Below are positions 51,406 to 56,481 of a stretch of 56,481 nt of DNA, one piece after another. The notes below the pieces were generated by a model that was not told the origin of the DNA, ran no database searches, and saw only the letters and a list, made by a program, of their open reading frames with translations. The position numbers were made by a program, and so were the translations under genes. Source of the stretch: an uncultured Hyphomicrobiales bacterium (GTDB lineage Bacteria > Pseudomonadota > Alphaproteobacteria > Rhizobiales > Beijerinckiaceae); contig CAIYZJ010000242.1 of NCBI GenBank assembly GCA_903930675.1, forward strand, positions 1 through 56,481, written 5' to 3'. Position 1 is the first letter of the stretch. The number at the start of each line of letters is the position of its first letter.

Positions 51406-52923
51406 TCAACCTGAAATTTTGATGCCTTGCAAACGGATGATCCCGTCAGGATTGGGGACATAACCGTTCACTTTCGGATTCAATCCCCAAATCCATTTGT
51501 AGTTGAACAGGAACAGTTCGGGGCGGTCCTTCAAATAAATGTTGGCAGCGGTTGTGTAGTCTTTTTTGCGCTCGGCAGGATCGGTTTTGGAGCGTGCAGC
51601 AGACAGGGCCGCATCGACATCTTTGTTGCAATATTTGCCCCAATTCACGAAACCTTCACAAGCAATCCAGATGCTCACATTGCCATCAGGATCTGCACGC
51701 CCCGACCAAAGCGTGATAGCCGCCTCATACAGACCTTTGCTTGCATTCGAAATCAAGGTGTTTGCCTCGAGAACCTCCAGTTTCACATCGAAACCGGCTT
51801 CCCCAGCCATGGATTGGATGATTTGGGCAATTTGTTGATCGGAAGGACTTTGGTTCACAGTGAGTGTAAAGCTCGGCTTGGTGACGCCTGCCTGGGCAAT
51901 CAGCTTCTTGGCTTTTTCGACATCCCGTTTGGGAACAGGGTGGTCTTTAACATACCAAAAATTATCAACGGCTTGAGGTTGGTTTGTCGGCACAAATTCA
52001 CCGTCAAAGACAACTTGCATTATCGTGTCGCGATCGACGGAAAGTTCAAAGGCTTCTCTGACCAATGGATTGGAGAGGACAGACGCAGTTGCACGTGGAC
52101 CGTTGGCAACATTGATTGACAGGATATTATAGGCAAGGGCCGTCGATGTCGTGACCTTGATATTCTTGTCGGAATTTAAGGATTTCAGGTCAGTCGCTTG
52201 CAGTCTTTCTGCAATGTCCAGGCTACCGGCCCGCACATTCGTGGTACGCACCGACACATCGGCCATGGGCGTATACACTACTTGTTGAAGATGGATATTG
52301 GCTTTGTTCCAGTATTCGTCAAATTTTTCGAATACGATCTTTTGTTGCGGCAAACGTTCAACGAATTTGAATGGTCCCGCGCAAACCGGCTTGGTCGGCA
52401 GGTTGACACCAAGTGCTGCGATGGCTTTGGGAGACACCATCATGCCGGCACGATCGGCGAGAATGCTCAGCAAAGGAGCGTCCGGAGCACTCAGTTCCAG
52501 CCGAACCGTGAGCGGATCAATCACTGTCACATTGGTGACCGATTTCAATTCACCTTTGCGTTTGGAATAGTCAGCGGTTTTATAGCGATCGATATTCACT
52601 TTGACGGCTTCTGCATCAAAAGGGGCGCCGTCGTGGAATGTCACACCCTGACGCAATTTCATGGTGAGGGCTTTGCCATCAGCAGACCATTCCCATGACG
52701 TTGCAAGCTGGGGAACGATGTTGAGTTTGGCATCTGTGTCGACCAATTTGTCACAAAAGGCCGCAAAGACAATCCGCCCGACAAATGTTGCACTTTGCGC
52801 CGGATCGAGTGCATCGGGATCTTCCGCCAGACCGATCCGAAGAGTTTGCGCCGACGCGCCGAGGGCCATGACAGAGGCCAAAAGACCTCCCGCAAGAATG
52901 GCTGCTTTTGCAATTGATCTCAT
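51406..52923 (-). CDS. Family-5 ABC solute-binding protein without adjacent permeases
   Basis: 505 residues from ATG 52923 (GGGAG ribosome site); the start at 52980 is rejected. Sec signal MRSIAKAAILAGGLLASVM, cleavage near ASAQ. Family-5 blocks: LRIGLAEDPDALDPAQSA, MKLRQGVTFHDGAPFDAEAV and NPLVREAFELSVDRDTIM. It is the third family-5 protein in the window and has no permease or ATPase beside it. It interrupts an otherwise + strand gene series. It may share the transporter encoded at 42.8-46.5 kb or one elsewhere. Ligand unknown. Confidence 0.9.
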   Translation of the reverse strand: MRSIAKAAILAGGLLASVMALGASAQTLRIGLAEDPDALDPAQSATFVGRIVFAAFCDKLVDTDAKLNIVPQLATSWEWSADGKALTMKLRQGVTFHDGAPFDAEAVKVNIDRYKTADYSKRKGELKSVTNVTVIDPLTVRLELSAPDAPLLSILADRAGMMVSPKAIAALGVNLPTKPVCAGPFKFVERLPQQKIVFEKFDEYWNKANIHLQQVVYTPMADVSVRTTNVRAGSLDIAERLQATDLKSLNSDKNIKVTTSTALAYNILSINVANGPRATASVLSNPLVREAFELSVDRDTIMQVVFDGEFVPTNQPQAVDNFWYVKDHPVPKRDVEKAKKLIAQAGVTKPSFTLTVNQSPSDQQIAQIIQSMAGEAGFDVKLEVLEANTLISNASKGLYEAAITLWSGRADPDGNVSIWIACEGFVNWGKYCNKDVDAALSAARSKTDPAERKKDYTTAANIYLKDRPELFLFNYKWIWGLNPKVNGYVPNPDGIIRLQGIKISG

Positions 52924-52975
52924 TTTGGTGCTCCCGATCCACAATCGACTGGCGTAACGATATGCTTGCCACATG

Positions 52976-52993
52976 AACATAGCAAGTTATGTT
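52976..52993. promoter_or_regulatory. Inverted repeat in divergent promoter (binding protein / epimerase)
   Basis: AACATA (52976-52981) and TATGTT (52988-52993) are perfect 6-bp arms around a 6-base spacer in the 118-base divergent gap. It is a candidate operator that could control both genes. Confidence 0.35.
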
Positions 52994-53041
52994 GAAGTGA
53001 ATTTCGGACAGATATTAATCAGTCGCTGGAGAATTTTATTC

Positions 53042-53962
53042 ATGATGAAACAAGCTGTACTTGTGACGGGAGCCGGCGGCCTTCTCGGTTCGAAAGTCAT
53101 AGAAATGCTGCGGGTTTTAAACGTGGATGTGATTGCGACCGATATCAAAAACCCGGATCTTGATTGCCCCTTTCTTGCCGCCGATTTTATGGATCCCTCA
53201 TCCGTCAGGGCCCTGTTCGATCATCCAATCGGCTCGATTATCCATTGCGGTGCCATTTCGGGCCCGATGTTGGGCAGAGACGATCCGGCCGGTACAATCA
53301 GGATCAATGTCGACGGCACAGTCACCTTGCTTGAGGAGGTGCGCAAACGCCGATTGGGACGCTTTATCTATTGCGGTTCGATTGCAGCCTATGGTGCAAC
53401 CGGTAGCGTGACGGGTACCGGTTCGGTCACAACAGATGCTCCGTTGGCTGCCGCAGATATCTATGGTGCCAGTAAGGCCGCTGGTGAAATGATGGTGCGC
53501 GCCTATTCACACGAGCACGGTGTCGATGCCTGCATCCTTAGAATTGGCTGGGTCTACGGTCCCAAACGGCGGACGCGGAGCCTGATTTACAATCTCATCC
53601 GCGACGCATTGGACGGTCGCCAAACCGTCATCGCACATGACGGCAAACATGCCATACAGCAGGTGCATGTCGACGATGTGGCGCGTGGATTGATAAGGGC
53701 GTGGCAAGCCAATGACATCAGGGGCCGGGTTTTCAATCTCACAGGGGGCGTTCGCCACACAATGAGAGACATTGCCGCCTTGGTTGCATCGATTGTACCC
53801 CAAACCCGCTATCAATTTACGGATGGAATATCCTATCCCGATGTTGAGCAATCGCTTTTCGATATAACGGACACGGTTCAGGCGCTGGATTGGAAGCCCG
53901 GGATAACATTGGACGCCGGTATCAGATCTTATGCAGACTGGCTGCAAACGAACGAATTTTAA
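53042..53962 (+). CDS. NAD-dependent epimerase/dehydratase-family protein
   Basis: 306 residues from ATG 53042 (GGAG nine bases upstream); the start at 52973 is rejected because it lies in the divergent promoter. It is an extended SDR with VTGAGGLLGSKVIEML at the N-terminus, ATDIKN as a probable NAD-binding acidic turn, YCGSIAAYG and the YGASKAAGE active-site pair. Members include sugar epimerases and sugar or uronate dehydrogenases. It lies 58 bases before the enoyl-CoA hydratase gene in the same direction. The specific substrate is unknown. Confidence 0.85.
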   Translation: MMKQAVLVTGAGGLLGSKVIEMLRVLNVDVIATDIKNPDLDCPFLAADFMDPSSVRALFDHPIGSIIHCGAISGPMLGRDDPAGTIRINVDGTVTLLEEVRKRRLGRFIYCGSIAAYGATGSVTGTGSVTTDAPLAAADIYGASKAAGEMMVRAYSHEHGVDACILRIGWVYGPKRRTRSLIYNLIRDALDGRQTVIAHDGKHAIQQVHVDDVARGLIRAWQANDIRGRVFNLTGGVRHTMRDIAALVASIVPQTRYQFTDGISYPDVEQSLFDITDTVQALDWKPGITLDAGIRSYADWLQTNEF

Positions 53963-54020
53963 AGGGTCCGGCATATAAATCGGGATCACATGAAGAAACA
54001 CTCAGGCAGGAATTTGAAAC

Positions 54021-54815
54021 ATGAACGAAGCTTATGAAACAATTGCTGTCGAACGTATCGACGCCCATATATTGTTGATCAAACTCAACCGTCCGCAAGC
54101 TGCCAATGCGTTGAACACCCGGATGGGCGAGGAGTTGATGGATTTGTTCGAACGGTTCCAGATTGACACGGATGGGTTGCGTGTCCTCGTGCTGACAGGT
54201 GCCGGAGATAAAGCCTTTTGCGCGGGCGGGGATTTGAAAGAACGCAATGGTATGACCGATGCGCAATGGCTGCGGCAACATGCCATGTTCGAGCGGATGC
54301 TGCGTGCTGTCATCGCCTGCCCCATTCCGCTGATTGGCGCCATTAACGGGGCAGCCTACGGGGGCGGTTGCGAGATCACGTCGGCTTTGGATTTTGCTTA
54401 TGCCTCCGACAATGCCCGCTTTGCTTTAACCGAAGTGACATTGGGTATTATGCCCGGGGCAGGCGGCACTCAAAATTTGCCGCGGGCAATGGGTGAGCGG
54501 CGTGCAAAAGAAGTCATCATGACGGGTTTGCCTTTTACGGCACAGCAGGCTTTTGAATGGGGTTTGATCAATCGTGTGCTGCCACAGGCTGAATTGCTCG
54601 AGGCCACGCTGGCCACAGCGCGCCGTATTGCGGGTAACGCGCCGATGTCGATCAAGCAGGCCAAGCAATCGATCCACCGTGGATTGCAGATGTCGCTTTC
54701 TGACGGGCTTGCATTCGAAATCGAATGTTACAACCGCATGGTTTCAACAGAGGATCGCCACGAAGGCGTTCGGGCGTTCAATGAAAAACGGCCACCCGTT
54801 TTCCGGGGAGTATAA
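54021..54815 (+). CDS. Enoyl-CoA hydratase/isomerase
   Basis: 264 residues, normal crotonase length. The CoA-binding and oxyanion blocks AFCAGGDLKER and GAAYGGGCEIT are present. The two catalytic glutamates are in GGGCEIT and FALTEVTLGIMPGAGGTQ, so true hydratase activity is likely. With the following HMG-CoA-lyase-type gene it would fit a 3-methylglutaconyl-CoA hydratase step, but no acyl-CoA carboxylase or dehydrogenase gene is nearby, so a different short-chain acyl-CoA is also possible. The stop is four bases before the next start. Confidence 0.9.
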   Translation: MNEAYETIAVERIDAHILLIKLNRPQAANALNTRMGEELMDLFERFQIDTDGLRVLVLTGAGDKAFCAGGDLKERNGMTDAQWLRQHAMFERMLRAVIACPIPLIGAINGAAYGGGCEITSALDFAYASDNARFALTEVTLGIMPGAGGTQNLPRAMGERRAKEVIMTGLPFTAQQAFEWGLINRVLPQAELLEATLATARRIAGNAPMSIKQAKQSIHRGLQMSLSDGLAFEIECYNRMVSTEDRHEGVRAFNEKRPPVFRGV

Positions 54816-54818
54816 GCT

Positions 54819-55742
54819 ATGGCCGAACAAGTGATCTTGCGTGAAGTCGGACTGCGCGATGGTATCCAAATGGCCAAATGCTTTCTGGATACAAAACATA
54901 AACTGGACTGGGCCTTGAGATCCCAGGCAGCGGGCATTCGTGAAATGGAATTGACATCTTTCGTGCCTGCAAAGGTTGTTCCGCAATTTGCCGATGCCGA
55001 GGAACTGGCAAAATATCTCCCGCAACTCTCGGGTATTGTAGCCTCCGCGCTTGTTCCTAATCTCAAGGGCGCGGAAAGGGCTCTTGCGGCCGGCTTCACC
55101 CATATCAATTATGTTTTGTCTGTTTCGGAACTGCATAGCCAGTCCAATGTTCGCCGTTCCACCGATGAAGCCATTGATGAATTTAAACGGATCGTGGCTC
55201 TCAAACAAACCGAAGCCGGGAAAAACATGGTTTTGGGTGTCGCTCTTGCCACCAGTTTCGGGTGTACATTGCAAGGCCATGTTGCACCGGAACGCGTTTT
55301 TGAAGTTGCAAACATTGTTGCTGCGGGCGGCGCGGATGAATTGATCGTGGCTGATACGGTCGGTTATGGCAATCCTGTGGAGGTCAAAGCATTGCTTGAG
55401 CCCATGATGGACATTGCCGCGGGACGCCGTGTTGTTTGCCATTTCCATGATACGCGCGGCCTCGGCTTGGCCAATGTCGCAGCTGCTTTGGATGTCGGCG
55501 TTCGTGTCTTCGATACATCGCTAGCCGGCCTTGGCGGTTGTCCCTTTGCCCCCGGTGCGACCGGCAATATCAATACCGAAGATACGGCTTTTATGCTCGA
55601 GAGCATGGGCTATTCGACCGGAATTGATATTGCGGCACTTCTTGAATTGCGCTGCGATGTTGAGAGTTGGTTGGGAGACGAACGTTATCATGGTGCCATT
55701 GCTCGTGCAGGCCTGCCCAAAACATTCACCATGAATTCGTAA
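54819..55742 (+). CDS. Hydroxymethylglutaryl-CoA lyase-type enzyme
   Basis: 307 residues of the HMGL-like DRE-TIM family. The active-site arginine/aspartate motif reads REVGLRDGIQ (usual EVGPRDGLQ, with R and D kept). ELTSFVPAKVVPQFAD, the metal-binding HFHDTRGLG and the catalytic-cysteine signature GLGGCPFAPGATGN are all intact. It should cleave a 3-hydroxyacyl-CoA carboxylate (HMG-CoA or a homologue) to acetyl- or acyl-CoA and a keto acid. It is coupled to the enoyl-CoA hydratase. Because the cluster lacks leucine-pathway genes, the substrate may not be HMG-CoA. Confidence 0.9.
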   Translation: MAEQVILREVGLRDGIQMAKCFLDTKHKLDWALRSQAAGIREMELTSFVPAKVVPQFADAEELAKYLPQLSGIVASALVPNLKGAERALAAGFTHINYVLSVSELHSQSNVRRSTDEAIDEFKRIVALKQTEAGKNMVLGVALATSFGCTLQGHVAPERVFEVANIVAAGGADELIVADTVGYGNPVEVKALLEPMMDIAAGRRVVCHFHDTRGLGLANVAAALDVGVRVFDTSLAGLGGCPFAPGATGNINTEDTAFMLESMGYSTGIDIAALLELRCDVESWLGDERYHGAIARAGLPKTFTMNS

Positions 55743-55900
55743 CATCATGACCAGAAAGTCTGGTTGATGAGACGGACAACTTGATCTGCTCCAGGCACTT
55801 GTTCTGCTCCGGGCATACGAAGTAAGGCGAAGCCGATAGTTGTCAGATTCAAGTTCTTTATGTCGTTTGGCCTGATCGTAAACAAGCCCGATTTTTGACT
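55743..55900. other. 158-base convergent gap with no recognised gene
   Basis: This lies between the HMG-CoA-lyase-type gene (+) and the phosphotriesterase-family gene (-). No convincing hairpin with a T-run and no short gene were found. Confidence 0.5.
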
Positions 55901-56481
55901 TCAACCGATTGTCAGAAGGCGACGGGGAGTTTCGATCAGGAGCCTATCAATCTCGGCCTGCAGAAAGCCGCGCTCCAGCATGAGCGGGACAACATTACGC
56001 AAGAGATGCCCATAACCGTGCCCCCCAAAGCTTTGAAGCCGGGATTTCGTGCAAATATCATGCGAAATAACAACCTGGTCACCGAGACCCGCGTCGAATA
56101 AACGCCTGATACATCTAAGCCGCATCCAGTCGGTTGGAAGATCAGCAATGCCCATCCAGTATTTGGATGTTTCTATACCGAAGAAATCGAACTCTACAAC
56201 GCAGCCTCGCCGCGCGAGGGCGACAACCTCGCCGTCATCTTCATAGGTTCTGTCCATATGGTCGATTATCACACGAGACAGGTCTGCGCCCGCCTTGTCC
56301 AGTATATCCAGAATGTCGTGCGGTGCTTGCGGATGGCGTCCCGGATGCACTGTGATAGCAGCGCCTGTAGCGCGTTGCGCTGCAGCGCCGGCTCGAAGAG
56401 ACCGTTGTTCGAATGGTGTGATAGGCCACGAACATCCTCTTTCGCCAATAATTCCGCACCGAAGATTTGTTCCGCGCGCTC
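55901..56481 (-). CDS. Phosphotriesterase-family amidohydrolase (5' end cut by window)
   Basis: The frame stays open to the window end, so this is the C-terminal 193 residues of a minus-strand gene. Reading from the cut end: GIIGERGCSWPITPFEQRS (the bridging acidic residue of phosphotriesterase-related proteins), TVHPGRHPQAPHDIL with a metal-binding His, IDHMDRT with a second His, and VVISHDICTKSRL with the catalytic Asp. A GTG inside (56350) is not the start. Members of this branch are mostly lactonases rather than true phosphotriesterases. It is convergent with the CoA-enzyme genes and may open a lactone made by the SDR or epimerase-type enzymes; this is inference. Confidence 0.88.
   Translation of the reverse strand, partial: ARGTNLRCGIIGERGCSWPITPFEQRSLRAGAAAQRATGAAITVHPGRHPQAPHDILDILDKAGADLSRVIIDHMDRTYEDDGEVVALARRGCVVEFDFFGIETSKYWMGIADLPTDWMRLRCIRRLFDAGLGDQVVISHDICTKSRLQSFGGHGYGHLLRNVVPLMLERGFLQAEIDRLLIETPRRLLTIG

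Noticed and set aside
1-56481. CRISPR arrays, tRNA or rRNA genes, insertion sequences, attachment sites, origins
   Set aside because: No regularly spaced repeats, no cloverleaf or rRNA-like segments, and no transposase, integrase or replication genes were recognised on either strand.

Overview
This 56.5 kb window looks like chromosome or megaplasmid of an alphaproteobacterium, most likely a Hyphomicrobiales (Rhizobiales) type. That placement is inference. It rests on the four-subunit sarcosine oxidase cluster, the hutF/hutG/hutD histidine genes, the high density of ABC importers for organic nitrogen and sugars, and moderately GC-rich coding DNA. No rRNA, tRNA, CRISPR, transposase or phage gene is visible. 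I support 47 protein genes; the first and last are cut by the window ends. Almost all are catabolic enzymes, importers or regulators.

Left part (1-32.9 kb, mostly + strand). It opens with a cut CocE-type hydrolase and a branched-chain-type solute-binding protein that ends at a clear terminator. An MFS transporter and a small alpha/beta-barrel protein follow on the minus strand. Next comes a methylated-glycine module: a dimethylglycine dehydrogenase-type flavoenzyme, soxBDAG, and a convergent FAD amine oxidase. A dipeptide-type ABC transporter with fused ATPases follows. A split hut locus (hutD-hutG divergent from hutF) covers the last steps of the formylglutamate route from histidine. Then come an MFS carrier, an acyl-CoA ligase and an orphan molybdenum-hydroxylase large subunit. 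The part closes with a GntR/FCD regulator, a polar-amino-acid ABC transporter and mannonate dehydratase.

Right part (33-56.5 kb, visibly more AT-rich). Minus-strand genes encode a gamma-glutamyltransferase-like Ntn hydrolase, a PotD-type binding protein, a class-I glutamine-amidotransferase-like protein with an intact Cys-His-Glu triad, and PotA/B/C-type transporter parts. Upstream of these lies a second minus-strand operon: a dipeptide-type ABC transporter, a GH51 arabinofuranosidase and an ArsR-like regulator. A 415-bp AT-rich divergent promoter region separates it from a + strand group: an SDR and two PuuE/cyclic-imide-hydrolase-like deacetylase-fold proteins. A convergent orphan peptide-type binding protein follows, then an epimerase-fold dehydrogenase, an enoyl-CoA hydratase and an HMG-CoA-lyase-type enzyme. 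A cut phosphotriesterase-family gene ends the window on the minus strand.

Taken together, the window is a scavenging island with six periplasmic binding proteins of four families, each beside enzymes that could process its ligand. The best candidates for an undescribed system are the Ntn-hydrolase/amidotransferase/Pot-type importer operon (33.1-40.0 kb) and the paired deacetylase-fold, CoA-enzyme and lactonase-like cluster (48.8-56.5 kb).
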